A stretch of 64,000 nucleotides of DNA from Methanoregula sp. (GCF_023227875.1 NZ_JALOCH010000011.1:28648-92647), one strand, 5' to 3'. Shown: positions 53,484-62,904, counted from the first letter of the stretch. Numbers and translations are program-made. Notes: generated by a model not told the origin, from the letters alone.

Positions 53484-53671
53484 GCGGGAACTTTTTCCGG
53501 CACCGGGCGAAGGGATTGCCGGGAAAAACCGGGATTTTTTTTGGTCTTCTGCTCATCCTCCCACACTTCCGGAAGCATCACCACAACCGGTGCTCCCCCG
53601 TTACCCGGCCCGCCGTTTTTCCATCACCATCGCCCGATTCCTGGCGGGAATTGATGAGAGCAATATTACTC

Positions 53672-53693
53672 TATAGATCTATATTCTGAATAT
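53672..53693 (+). promoter_or_regulatory. Palindromes at the pst operon promoter
   Basis: A perfect 12-bp palindrome, TATAGATCTATA (53672-53683), runs directly into ATATTCTGAATAT (53681-53693, perfect 6-bp arms). The TATA-like gtaaatatag (53696-53705) follows, about 55 bp before pstS. The position fits an operator for phosphate control. Confidence 0.55.
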
Positions 53694-53725
53694 ATGTAAA
53701 TATAGTTTATGGCGAATAACAATAT

Positions 53726-53742
53726 ATTTCCCCCCGGGAAAT
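53726..53742 (+). promoter_or_regulatory. Hairpin in the pstS leader
   Basis: ATTTCCC and GGGAAAT arms around CCC, 16 bases before the pstS ATG. It could fold over the ribosome-binding region. Confidence 0.35.
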
Positions 53743-53757
53743 TGTGGATAGAACACC

Positions 53758-54747
53758 ATGAATCAAAAAAGGAGTTCAATCCTGATCATTGCCGTAAGCC
53801 TTGTCGCGGTCCTCATGCTCGCACTGGCTGCCGGTTGTACCGCCAAAGACACCAATGCTGGAACAACAACGCCAGCTCCCGCCACAACACCGGTTGTTGC
53901 AGCACAACAGCAGGCTCCGTCTGCTGCTCCTGCAACGCCGGCAGCAGCACCGTCAACTGCCGCGCCGGCCTCAACCGGCGAGAAACAGACCATCAAGATC
54001 AGTGGTTCAACCACGGTCCTCCCGATCGTCCAGAAGGCGGCCGATGAGTACATGGCAACCCACGCGGACGCGGACATCCAGATCTCCGGTGGCGGGTCGG
54101 GTGTCGGCATCCAGGCCATCGGGGCAAAGACCGTTGACATCGGCATGTCCTCCCGTGAAGTGACCAGCGCAGAGATGGCCAAGTACCCGGCGTTTGTCAT
54201 CACACCGGTTGCCCAGGACGGTATTGCTGTTGTCGTCAACCCGGCAAACACGATCCCGTATATCACGCTCGACCAGATCAAGAACATCTACCTTGGAAAG
54301 ATCACCAAGTGGAGCGAGATCACCGGTGCGGATGTCCCCGGCACCAACAACCAGATCGTGATCATCGGCCGCGACAGTGCGTCAGGGACCCGCTCCTACT
54401 TCGATGAAACCGTGCTTGCCAAGGCAAAACCCACAAGCAAGATGCTCGAGAAGAACTCCAATGGCGCCGTCCTCCAGACCGTAGCCCAGACCCCCGGCTC
54501 CATCGGGTACGTCTCCATCGGCTTTGTCAGCGGCGAGGTCAAGGCACTGCCCGTCTGGTATAATGCCAACAGGATCATTGCACCGACCCTTGACAATGTC
54601 AAGAGCAGGGCATACCCCGTCTCCCGTGAACTCTATGTCATCACCAACGGCCAGCCCTCCGGTCTTGCCGGTGACTTCATCAGTTACATCCTCAGCACTG
54701 ACGGCCAGAAGATCGTTGCCGATGAAGGGTACGTGACACTCGGCTGA
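53758..54747 (+). CDS. pstS: Phosphate ABC transporter substrate-binding lipoprotein
   Basis: A 329-residue extracellular phosphate-binding protein. A signal peptide ends in a lipobox-like LAAGC, then a 50-residue Ala/Pro/Thr-rich linker, then the PstS domain starting ISGSTTVLPI. GSGVGIQAI and RDSASGTRSYF supply phosphate-binding residues. The ATG at 53758 is the first gene of pstS-pstCA-pstB-phoU. Confidence 0.94.
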   Translation: MNQKRSSILIIAVSLVAVLMLALAAGCTAKDTNAGTTTPAPATTPVVAAQQQAPSAAPATPAAAPSTAAPASTGEKQTIKISGSTTVLPIVQKAADEYMATHADADIQISGGGSGVGIQAIGAKTVDIGMSSREVTSAEMAKYPAFVITPVAQDGIAVVVNPANTIPYITLDQIKNIYLGKITKWSEITGADVPGTNNQIVIIGRDSASGTRSYFDETVLAKAKPTSKMLEKNSNGAVLQTVAQTPGSIGYVSIGFVSGEVKALPVWYNANRIIAPTLDNVKSRAYPVSRELYVITNGQPSGLAGDFISYILSTDGQKIVADEGYVTLG

Positions 54748-54786
54748 TGCGAGGTAAGAACAACATTTTTCAGGAGGCGACGTACC

Positions 54787-56739
54787 ATGAAATTCCTAAA
54801 AAAAGTGAACGGTGTCTTTTGCGCCTCCGAAGGCACTGCCCGGTTATCCGCTCTCAAAGAACAGTCCATCAAGACCATCTTCTTCTTCACAGCCGCTTTT
54901 GCCGTTATTGTTGTCTCGTTCATCCTGCTCTTTTTGTTACGGGACGGCTACCCGATCTTTATTGATGTCGGGGCGATCAATTTCCTCATCGGACCTGAAT
55001 GGGCGCCGACCGCGGCGGAGCCATTGTATGGCATTTACCCGCTCATCATCGGCACCCTCCTCGTCACCCTCGGGGCCATGATCTTTTCCGTCCCGCTTTC
55101 TCTCGGCTGTGCAATCTACATCTCTGAACTCGCCACTCCCCGGATCAAGGCGGTCCTCAAGCCGGCCGTTGAACTGCTGGCCGGGATCCCCTCGGTCGTG
55201 TACGGGTTCTTCGGGCTCATCGTGCTGACGAATTTCATCCGGGTGAGCTTCGATATTCCCACCGGGGAGACCTGGCTTGCCGCCTCGGTGCTGCTCGGGA
55301 TCATGGCCCTCCCCACGATCATCAGCGTCTCCGAGGATGCGATCAGTTCCGTCCCCCACGAGTACAAGGAGGGGTCGCTTGCGATCGGGGCAACGCGGTG
55401 GCAGACCATCAGCAGGGTCCTCGTGCCGGCAGCGCTCTCGGGCATTGCCGCCGCGGTGATCCTCGGCATTGGCCGGGTGGTCGGCGAGACCATGGCGGTC
55501 CTGATGGTTGCCGGCAATGCGGCGATCATCCCGGACCCTATCTGGAACATCCTCTCGCCCCTGCGGACGCTGACGGCAACCCTCGGGATCGAGATGGGCG
55601 AGGTCTCGGTAGGCAGCGAGCACTACAGCGCCCTGTTCGGGATCGCGGTTGTCCTCCTGATCATCACGCTCATCATCAACCTCTCTGCCGTCGCCATCCT
55701 CCAGCACCTCAGGGAGCGGCGGACAGCACCTGCAGGGCGAAAACCGCTCATCCCGCCCGGTACCCGGCAAAAAATTGTCTTTGCCGCAAAGATGCTCGGC
55801 CTTGCCTTGCTGCTGGTGCTCCTCACCGCCATGTCCTGGTGGCTGGCACCGGTGGTCCTGCTTGCAGGAAGCCTGTGGTTTGCCGGCAGGCCTTTCATGT
55901 CGGAGAACACGATCCAGAAGAGTGCCTTTTGCCTCATCGGCGCTGCAACGCTCATCGTCCTTGCCATCCTGCTCATCATCCTGTCAGATATTGTCATAAA
56001 CGGCATCCCGGCCCTGTCCTGGGAGTTCATCACCCAGCCGCCAATGGATCTCGGCCGGGCGGGCGGGATCTTCCCGGCCATTGTCGGCACGCTTTACCTC
56101 GTTGCCGGTGCGATCGCCATTGCCCTGCCGCTGGGGGTAGGCGCTGCCATCTACCTTGTCGAGTACACCCGCGAAGGAAGGATCACGAAGGTCATCCGGA
56201 CCGGTGTGGACCTGCTCAACGGCACGCCCTCCATTGTCTTTGGCCTCTTCGGGTTTGCCTTCATCGTGCTCTACCTCAATGCCGGCGTGTCGCTCCTTGC
56301 CGGGCAGGTCACCCTCGCCCTGATGGTGCTCCCGACCGTTATCCGGACAACCGAAGAGTCGTTAAAGAACATCCCGCAATCCTTACGCGAAGGGAGCCTT
56401 GCCCTCGGGGCCACCCGGTGGCAGACGATCAGCAAGGTCGTCATTCCCCCGGCCGTGCCGGGGATTGTCACCGGCGCCATCCTCTCCATCGGGAGGGCGG
56501 CCGGGGAGACCGCCCCGATCATGTTCACGGCGGTCGTCTTCTCGTCCCGGTTCCTGCCCGATTCAGTCCTTGATCCGGTGATGGCACTGCCCTACCACCT
56601 CTTCATCCTTGCAACCAACGTGCCCGGGGCATCCATGAACCAGTACGGGACCGCGCTCGTCCTGCTCCTGCTCGTCATCGGGTTCTACGCGGTAGCGATC
56701 ATGGTTCGAACGCATTTCCAGAACAGATCACGGGGATAA
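54787..56739 (+). CDS. Phosphate ABC transporter permease, PstC-PstA fusion
   Basis: A 650-residue membrane protein combining both permease subunits in one chain. The first half (to about residue 310) is PstC-like with an EAA-type loop HEYKEGSLAIGATRWQT. The second half, from about residue 390, is PstA-like with SLREGSLALGATRWQT. A 70-residue hydrophobic linker joins them. Separate pstC and pstA genes are usual. CAGGAGGCG precedes the ATG. Confidence 0.93.
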   Translation: MKFLKKVNGVFCASEGTARLSALKEQSIKTIFFFTAAFAVIVVSFILLFLLRDGYPIFIDVGAINFLIGPEWAPTAAEPLYGIYPLIIGTLLVTLGAMIFSVPLSLGCAIYISELATPRIKAVLKPAVELLAGIPSVVYGFFGLIVLTNFIRVSFDIPTGETWLAASVLLGIMALPTIISVSEDAISSVPHEYKEGSLAIGATRWQTISRVLVPAALSGIAAAVILGIGRVVGETMAVLMVAGNAAIIPDPIWNILSPLRTLTATLGIEMGEVSVGSEHYSALFGIAVVLLIITLIINLSAVAILQHLRERRTAPAGRKPLIPPGTRQKIVFAAKMLGLALLLVLLTAMSWWLAPVVLLAGSLWFAGRPFMSENTIQKSAFCLIGAATLIVLAILLIILSDIVINGIPALSWEFITQPPMDLGRAGGIFPAIVGTLYLVAGAIAIALPLGVGAAIYLVEYTREGRITKVIRTGVDLLNGTPSIVFGLFGFAFIVLYLNAGVSLLAGQVTLALMVLPTVIRTTEESLKNIPQSLREGSLALGATRWQTISKVVIPPAVPGIVTGAILSIGRAAGETAPIMFTAVVFSSRFLPDSVLDPVMALPYHLFILATNVPGASMNQYGTALVLLLLVIGFYAVAIMVRTHFQNRSRG

Positions 56740-56741
56740 AA

Positions 56742-57503
56742 ATGTCAGATGCTGCGATTATCACCACAAACAACTTAAACCTCTGGTACAGCGGGAAACA
56801 CGCGCTCGAGTCGGTCTCGATGAAGGTCCCGAAGAACCGGGTGACCGCCCTGATCGGCCCCTCCGGCTGCGGGAAATCGACGCTGCTCCGGTGTTTCAAC
56901 CGGCTGAACGATCTCATCGACAACGTGAAGATCACCGGGGAAATTACGCTTGATGATGAGAACATCCATGCACCTTCACTGGATGTCGTGACCCTCCGGA
57001 AGAAAGTCGGCATGGTCTTCCAGAAACCCAACCCGTTCCCAAAGACCATCTACGACAACGTCGCTTATGGCCCCCGGGTCCATGGCATCCGGGACAAAAA
57101 CGAGCTCGACCGCATCGTTGAGCAGGGCCTCCGGCACGCCGCGCTCTGGGACGAGGTGAAGGACCGGCTGGATGACTCGGCGCTCGGCCTCTCGGGTGGC
57201 CAGCAGCAGCGGCTCTGCATTGCCCGCACCCTTGCCGTTGAACCTGAAGTGATCCTGATGGATGAGCCGTGTTCTGCACTGGATCCGATCGCAACGTCAA
57301 AAATCGAGAACCTGATCGATATGCTCAAGGAAGATTACACGGTCATCATCGTCACCCACAACATGCAGCAGGCCGCACGGGTGAGCGATTATACGGGGTT
57401 CATGTATCTCGGCAAACTGATCGAATGCGGCAGGACGAAGCAGATCTTCGAGCACCCGACCGAGGAACTGACGGAGAATTATATCACGGGGCGGTTTGGG
57501 TAG
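56742..57503 (+). CDS. pstB: Phosphate ABC transporter ATP-binding protein
   Basis: A 253-residue ATPase that powers phosphate import. Walker A is GPSGCGKST, the Q-loop MVFQKPNPFPKTIYDN is characteristic of PstB, signature LSGGQQQRLCIAR, Walker B VILMDEPCSALDP. It starts 2 bp after the permease stop. Confidence 0.96.
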   Translation: MSDAAIITTNNLNLWYSGKHALESVSMKVPKNRVTALIGPSGCGKSTLLRCFNRLNDLIDNVKITGEITLDDENIHAPSLDVVTLRKKVGMVFQKPNPFPKTIYDNVAYGPRVHGIRDKNELDRIVEQGLRHAALWDEVKDRLDDSALGLSGGQQQRLCIARTLAVEPEVILMDEPCSALDPIATSKIENLIDMLKEDYTVIIVTHNMQQAARVSDYTGFMYLGKLIECGRTKQIFEHPTEELTENYITGRFG

Positions 57504-57513
57504 GTGACAAAAA

Positions 57514-58164
57514 ATGGCAGAAAAATTCCATACGGAACTGGACAATCTTAAATGTGAGACGGTGGAGATGGCGCACTTCGGGCGGGCCATGTTACGGGAC
57601 GCAGTCGACGGGCTGATCCGGCAGGACAAAGTACTGGCAGAATCCGTTGTAGCCCGGAAAGAGGAGATCCACATAATGGAGGTCCGTCTCGAAGAGCACT
57701 GCTACCAGCTGATCGCGCTCAACCAGCCGATGGCAAAGGATATGCGGGTCATTGCGTGCACGCTCAAGGTGATCACCGCGTCACTCCGTATCGGGCGCTA
57801 CGGGAAAGTGATCGCAAACATTGTCAAGGAGGTTGCGGACAACCCCCATATCGCAAACCTGATGAGCATCCCCCATATGGCAGAACTGGTGATCGAGATG
57901 ATCGACGACGCCATCCAGGCCTATGAGACCGACAACCTCCGGCTCATCGATGCCTTCTCCTCGCGGGACGATACCATCGACGCCCTCCGCCACTCGATCT
58001 TCCGGCAGGGGATCACCTACATGATGGAAGACCCCCGGACGATCTCGCGGTGCACGCATTACATCATGGTGGCCCGGTATCTCGAACGGTGCGCGGACCA
58101 TGCCTGCAAGATCGCCGAGAATGTCCAGTACATGGAAACCGGGGAACGGGTGGAGATCCACTAG
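57514..58164 (+). CDS. phoU: Phosphate-signalling protein PhoU
   Basis: A 216-residue helical protein of two PhoU repeats that restrains Pst transport and connects it to regulation. The metal-binding E/DxxxD motifs are visible around MRVIACTLKVITASLRIGRYGK and in MVARYLERCADHACKIAEN. It is 10 bp after pstB. Confidence 0.93.
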   Translation: MAEKFHTELDNLKCETVEMAHFGRAMLRDAVDGLIRQDKVLAESVVARKEEIHIMEVRLEEHCYQLIALNQPMAKDMRVIACTLKVITASLRIGRYGKVIANIVKEVADNPHIANLMSIPHMAELVIEMIDDAIQAYETDNLRLIDAFSSRDDTIDALRHSIFRQGITYMMEDPRTISRCTHYIMVARYLERCADHACKIAENVQYMETGERVEIH

Positions 58165-58192
58165 AAGCGGTCCGCCCGGAGGGGCACGGGAA

Positions 58193-58621
58193 ATGAAGAC
58201 GGTTCTTTTCATCTGCTCGTTCAATTCGGTCAGGTCACAGATAGCCGAGGGCCTGCTCAATACCCGCTGCCCGGACCGTTACCGGGCATTCTCGGCCGGG
58301 GTTGCTCCCGGGGGCCTGAGCCCGCATGCTGTTGCGGTAATGGATGACGTGGGAATCGACATATCGTTGCAGAAGTCCAAGAAGCTGACCGTTTTCTCCA
58401 CAACGCGGTTTGATTATATCATCACGATGTGTGATCATGTGAAACTGGCGGCAGCCACATCCTTTCCGTCAGGGGGGACACGGGTCCACCGGCACTTTGA
58501 CACGCCCTCTGAAGTACGGGAAGACAAAACCGCAATCCTTACGGATTTCCGTACCCTGCGAGATGATATTGACGCATGGCTGACGAAAATATTTCCGGAT
58601 TGTCCAAAACAAGGAACCTGA
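58193..58621 (+). CDS. ArsC/low-molecular-weight protein tyrosine phosphatase family protein 1
   Basis: A 142-residue enzyme with the LMW-PTP/arsenate reductase P-loop FICSFNSVRSQ (C-X5-R-S) at the N-terminus and the middle stretch DYIITMCDHVK with a Cys for intramolecular disulfide exchange. It could reduce arsenate that enters through Pst, or remove phosphate from protein tyrosines. The ATG at 58193 is chosen because it matches the family start. It is the next gene after phoU. Confidence 0.85.
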   Translation: MKTVLFICSFNSVRSQIAEGLLNTRCPDRYRAFSAGVAPGGLSPHAVAVMDDVGIDISLQKSKKLTVFSTTRFDYIITMCDHVKLAAATSFPSGGTRVHRHFDTPSEVREDKTAILTDFRTLRDDIDAWLTKIFPDCPKQGT

Positions 58622-58639
58622 ACAGTACGAGGAGGGAGA

Positions 58640-59284
58640 ATGACCGAACGGGAACGTGAGACGAATGCGAGGGAAATGGATTGCAGGACCGTTGAGAGAA
58701 AAGGACCGAAACCCCGGGTCCTTTTTACCTGCACGCACACCCCGGCCCGGTCCCGGATGGCCGAGGGGTATCTCCGGGCAACGTATGGCCATCTCTTCGA
58801 GGTGGGAAGTGCGGGGACCGGGATGCGGGGGTTGTATCCATGGGCCGTGGCGGTGATGAAGGAGATCGAAATTGACATTTCATGCCGGCGTTCCAGGCTC
58901 ATTGCAGATTCTTTTGACGGGCGGACGGATATTGTCGTAACGATCTGTGACACTGCGCACCAGGCCTGCCCCTTCTTCCCGGGTGCAAAGAACCGCATTC
59001 ACGCAAGCTTTCCTGATCCCTCGGCATGCACCGGGACACCGGACGAATGCCTGGCCCGGTTCCGCCAGGTCAGGGATAAAATAACTGCCTGGATTGACAC
59101 GTTCTTTGTCCCGCACTACGGGTATTCCCCTTCGACAGGTTGCGGGCGAGCCGGAAACGAAGGGGAGTGTGTGAAAAAAGAATTCCATCATGCTCCATTC
59201 AATCCCGAAATTCACCGGGCGGAAAACGGCGTCATCTACCAGTCTGTACGGTCCTGTGATCTCGAGCGTATCTGTGAAAAGTGA
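58640..59284 (+). CDS. ArsC/low-molecular-weight protein tyrosine phosphatase family protein 2
   Basis: A 214-residue relative of the preceding gene with P-loop FTCTHTPARSR and TDIVVTICDTAHQACPFFPG. It has a 25-residue N-terminal and a 60-residue C-terminal extension (from about residue 155) rich in Cys and charged residues, not typical of the family. It lies 18 bp after the first copy, with GAGGGAGA upstream. The function is either arsenate reduction or phosphatase activity. Confidence 0.82.
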   Translation: MTERERETNAREMDCRTVERKGPKPRVLFTCTHTPARSRMAEGYLRATYGHLFEVGSAGTGMRGLYPWAVAVMKEIEIDISCRRSRLIADSFDGRTDIVVTICDTAHQACPFFPGAKNRIHASFPDPSACTGTPDECLARFRQVRDKITAWIDTFFVPHYGYSPSTGCGRAGNEGECVKKEFHHAPFNPEIHRAENGVIYQSVRSCDLERICEK

Positions 59285-59290
59285 GGAAAT

Positions 59291-59488
59291 ATGCAGGTTA
59301 TCCGAAGGAAAAATACCGGTCATTCTTTTACTAGGGTGAGAGTCTCAGAAAAATTCAGCGAACAGGAACCCATGCACCCGGATGATTACCAGGCACATCT
59401 TGCCTGGGTAACTGCCCGGCGGGTTCACGAGAACCTGCTGAAAAACACCGTTGCAGGAGAGCGGGTCGCTCGCTGGATTACCGGGTGA
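59291..59488 (+). CDS. Small hypothetical protein at the end of the pst operon
   Basis: A 65-residue basic peptide (MQVIRRKNTGHSFTRVRVS at its start) with GTGAGGAA 4 bp before the ATG, starting 6 bp after the ArsC-like gene. I do not recognise it. Its last 11 bases overlap the convergent MFS gene. Confidence 0.5.
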   Translation: MQVIRRKNTGHSFTRVRVSEKFSEQEPMHPDDYQAHLAWVTARRVHENLLKNTVAGERVARWITG

Positions 59489-60701
59489 TGTCGCGGTTCC
59501 GCACGGAGAGCATAAAGATCGCGGTGACGGCGACCGCAAGGACAAGACCTGCAGTGAACCCGGACGGGTAGCCGGCGAGGGTGATGATAATCCCGGTGAC
59601 GAGCGGCCCGGCCGCGTGCCCGATATCCATGATCGACGAGAGGGCGCCCATCGATGCGCCGATCTCTTCTGTTTTTGCCACGTCGGCAACGTACGCGCTG
59701 GTCGCGACCGTGGAGAGGGAGATCCCAAGGCCGAAGACCGCACTCGCGGCAAGGAAGCCGGGCCAGGTTGCGGCAAACGGTACGGCGGCGATGGCCCCGC
59801 CCGTGACGAGCAGCCCGGCGATGATCTGGATGCGCTTGTCGATCCGGTCCGCAATCCTGCCGAAGAACGGTTTTGTGACGGCGATGATCAGCACCTGGAT
59901 TGCGAAGATGATCCCGATCTGGTACGCCTCGAAGTGGAGCGCGAACAGGTACACCGGCAGGAAGGTCTCGAAGGCGCCAAAGGCAAAGTACGTTGCCATG
60001 TCCGCGAGCGCCGTTGCCCTGAGCCGGCGGTTTCCCGCGAAGGTGGCAAGGCTTTCCTTAAACACGGAAATGCCCGGCAGGTGGAGCGACCCGGGCGATT
60101 CTTCGCGGTACCTAAGGATGAGGATAAAAACCGGGACCGCGGCGAGAGCGGCAGCAACGTACACCATCCGGTACGGGAAAAGCCCCGGGGTGAAGGCAAA
60201 GGCCGTGATGATGATCCCGCCGGCAAGAGGCGCGATGGTGCGGCCGATGAGCGTTGCAGAAGAGTAGGTGCCGAGCATCTCGCCCTTTGTATCCGGGAAG
60301 CGCTCGGCGATGATGGCCGAGACGACCGGCCCGAGGATTGCAGTGGCCGTGCCATGGAAAAACCGGACCGGGACCAGCCAGAGCGGATCGGCAATGAAAA
60401 GGTAGAGCAGGGGCGCGAGGAGGAACACGCAACCCGACGCGACGAGCAGGCGCCGCCTCCCGATGCGGTCCGACAGGACCCCGACCGGAAACGAGAACAG
60501 GATGCCGGCAAGCGGCGATACGGCGGCAATGAGGCCGAGCACGGAGTCCCCGGCACCCATCGCGGTTACGAAGAGGGGGAGCACGGGATTTTTGGAAATC
60601 GTTGTCGAGAAAATGGCAAAGAACCCGATCAGGGAGAGATAGTACATCAGGGTGCGGCTGGCCCCGGGCTGAACTCCCTTGACTGTCGGGTCTGCTGACA
60701 T
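59478..60701 (-). CDS. Major facilitator superfamily transporter
   Basis: A 407-residue, 12-helix secondary transporter. The loop 2-3 motif GVLSDRIGRRRLLV and the repeated motif GRIADRIDKR after helix 8 identify the family. It resembles drug or metabolite efflux MFS proteins, but the substrate is not evident. It is convergent with the pst operon. Confidence 0.9.
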   Translation of the reverse strand: MSADPTVKGVQPGASRTLMYYLSLIGFFAIFSTTISKNPVLPLFVTAMGAGDSVLGLIAAVSPLAGILFSFPVGVLSDRIGRRRLLVASGCVFLLAPLLYLFIADPLWLVPVRFFHGTATAILGPVVSAIIAERFPDTKGEMLGTYSSATLIGRTIAPLAGGIIITAFAFTPGLFPYRMVYVAAALAAVPVFILILRYREESPGSLHLPGISVFKESLATFAGNRRLRATALADMATYFAFGAFETFLPVYLFALHFEAYQIGIIFAIQVLIIAVTKPFFGRIADRIDKRIQIIAGLLVTGGAIAAVPFAATWPGFLAASAVFGLGISLSTVATSAYVADVAKTEEIGASMGALSSIMDIGHAAGPLVTGIIITLAGYPSGFTAGLVLAVAVTAIFMLSVRNRDITR

Positions 60702-60864
60702 CGTCAGGGAGTAATGGGATGTGATGATAATTAAGCCGGGGGTGATGCGTTTGCATTGGTTGAGTCACCGGCTAGCGTTATGACAACGGAAATCCTAGGC
60801 TTACATAAAATAAGTCACGGCAATGTCATATTGCATAGAATTCCTCCTTGTAAAAGAGAGAAAA

Positions 60865-62091
60865 TCAGAAAATTGTTTTCGGTGAGGCTGTATTGATTAA
60901 TCGCGCTGTTTCGTACCCTTCAAGCACATCTATTCCCTTAATGTAGATTCCATCTTGATATGATGCAATAGACACTAATTCCCCTTTGTCGACTAAACCG
61001 AATCTATGAATTACCGTTAAACCGGTTTGTTCAGGATTTTCCAGTGTGCCTTTAAACAAGGCAATCCCCGGACTGTAATCTCGAATATATTCATTTTTTG
61101 TTGATGAATATACAGGGTGTTCAAGAGGGCTTATTTTAGTATCGCTAGTATTACCGGGAGTAAGATCATCGGTGAATTGCATCTGAACTCCACAATTTGC
61201 CAAATAATCCATCATCGACATAAATCCAAAATAGGTCAATCCGCCACCCTTTCTGGGAACATTTTTAAAAGTAAAGGCAATCTGGCGCCAAATCATGATC
61301 AATTCTTCATAAGCCTTATACAGATCTTTTGGATTTGGACAATCATTGGGAAGAATGTAGTCACCATCTTTTGCATGAAAAAGCTTACAACGGAAATTTT
61401 TGTAATGATGTTCTTTGATTTCAGCCATTGGATTTTGTGAATTAGGTAAAAGTGTGTTAAGAGGGATTTGTTGTTCTACTGTGGATAAGGCACGAAGTAA
61501 CCAATCGCTTTCTCCTTCACGCTTACGGCGAGGTGCAATTTCCTGAAGTAATTCTTCAAAAGCAAGATAGAGCTCCTGATATGCTTGATATGGATCTGTT
61601 TCCGATTGAGAAATTCTGTAATAACGAAACGCAGGAATCCAATGGAGTGTAGGTACTGGGGGTGGTTCAATAAGATTTCCGTTTTTATCACCTACCGTGA
61701 GGTTTGCTTCAAGACTAAATCCAAAATCAGCATTTGATATTATTCGTAAAAATGTCCTGCCCTCTTTGCTAAAAAGTAGTATATATTTTTGACCTGGACG
61801 TTGCGTCATCAACTGAGATTTATGTGTAACGGATAAGATATCCAGATACTTCTGACAGTATTCAAATCCCTGAGTGATAATCTGTTCTTCAGTTAGAATA
61901 TCTCGACATCTGGCTATTATGTTCTGATTATTTTTCTGGATCTCTGTCTCCCATTTTCCGGATTCGAACTCATAAATACCATCAACCGGACTTTTTTCAG
62001 ATAAAGAATAAGATACTCCACAATTGAACACATTTCCATTATGTGGATCTCCCTCTTTCCCACCGAGATAGATTTCACCGATTTGAACCAT
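60865..62091 (-). CDS. AT-rich orphan protein, possibly MauJ/HEPN-like
   Basis: A 408-residue soluble protein in a clearly AT-rich gene, unlike its neighbours. The middle part HWIPAFRYYRISQSE and YQELYLAFEELLQE, followed by FRCKLFHAKDG, resembles proteins labelled methylamine utilisation MauJ and HEPN-type R-x-H segments; this is tentative. No methylamine genes are nearby. The ATG at 62091 with GGGG upstream is preferred to TTG at 62106. The composition and isolation suggest horizontal transfer, perhaps of a defence-type gene. Confidence 0.65.
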   Translation of the reverse strand: MVQIGEIYLGGKEGDPHNGNVFNCGVSYSLSEKSPVDGIYEFESGKWETEIQKNNQNIIARCRDILTEEQIITQGFEYCQKYLDILSVTHKSQLMTQRPGQKYILLFSKEGRTFLRIISNADFGFSLEANLTVGDKNGNLIEPPPVPTLHWIPAFRYYRISQSETDPYQAYQELYLAFEELLQEIAPRRKREGESDWLLRALSTVEQQIPLNTLLPNSQNPMAEIKEHHYKNFRCKLFHAKDGDYILPNDCPNPKDLYKAYEELIMIWRQIAFTFKNVPRKGGGLTYFGFMSMMDYLANCGVQMQFTDDLTPGNTSDTKISPLEHPVYSSTKNEYIRDYSPGIALFKGTLENPEQTGLTVIHRFGLVDKGELVSIASYQDGIYIKGIDVLEGYETARLINTASPKTIF

Positions 62092-62282
62092 TATGACCCC
62101 GATCAATAATTATGACTGGCCAATTCTTGAAGTATATTCAATCCTCTTTTCGTATCTTCAATTATATTAAATCAAACTTATGTATTTGGATATCCTCTAT
62201 TTTTAAAAAAAATCAAAAAAGAAAAATTCTCTTTATCCACAGTTGATTGTGTATTTTCTGAAGATTACATCTCTCATCTCAT

Positions 62283-62354
62283 ACCTTCGGGATTCGACAA
62301 CTCGAAGATTGCTGCGCAATCTTCTCCTGCTTCGGGTTTGATAACCCTCAGCAA
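62283..62354. repeat. Structured repeat, single unit
   Basis: ACTCGAAGATTGC, T, then GCGCAATCTTCTCC and TGCTTCGGGTTTGATAACCC with TCAGCA. It has the same two-hairpin plan as the units at 50895-51127; the inner arm bases differ but still pair (GATTGC/GCAATC). It lies in the AT-rich 330-bp gap between the orphan gene and the HIT gene, which has no other feature. Confidence 0.75.
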
Positions 62355-62422
62355 ACCACAAACTGCAATACCATTCACGGACACCGGTTGAGTATGGAAC
62401 CGTTCCGGGAGCCTGGTGCATA

Positions 62423-62821
62423 GTGCCGGAGACATGCCCGTTCTGCAACCCCCCTGCCGGGGAGATCGTAGCGAAAAATGAGCTCTGCTATGCCTTCTGG
62501 GACCATTACCCGGTCAGCAGGGGCCACCTGCTCGTGATCCCGTTCCGGCACACGCTGGATTTTTTCTCGATGACACCGGAAGAGGGACAGGCCCTGCTCG
62601 CGTTGATCGATGTGTGCAAAGGCATTATCGATGAGAAATATTCTCCCGACGCGTACAACATCGGGTTCAATGTCGGGGTGGCGGCCGGGCAGACGGTGAT
62701 GCACTGCCACTGCCACGTGATCCCGCGGTATACCGGGGATGTCTTAAACCCACGCGGGGGTGTGCGGGGGGTCCTGCCGAAGAAGAAGCCGATGGGGCAG
62801 TGCGGGTCAGGACATACGTAA
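62423..62821 (+). CDS. HIT-family nucleotide-binding hydrolase
   Basis: A 132-residue histidine-triad protein with the catalytic motif HCHCHVIPR and a CPFC zinc pair at the N-terminus. It acts on nucleoside phosphoramidates or dinucleotides such as Ap4A; the substrate is not determined. It uses GTG at 62423 as start. Confidence 0.9.
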   Translation: MPETCPFCNPPAGEIVAKNELCYAFWDHYPVSRGHLLVIPFRHTLDFFSMTPEEGQALLALIDVCKGIIDEKYSPDAYNIGFNVGVAAGQTVMHCHCHVIPRYTGDVLNPRGGVRGVLPKKKPMGQCGSGHT

Positions 62822-62904
62822 AAAAACCGGGGGTGGGGGCTGCACAACAACCGGTTCCGGCAGCCGGGCCATTTTCCCCGGGTATCTCGTTTAAAAAGAG
62901 AATT

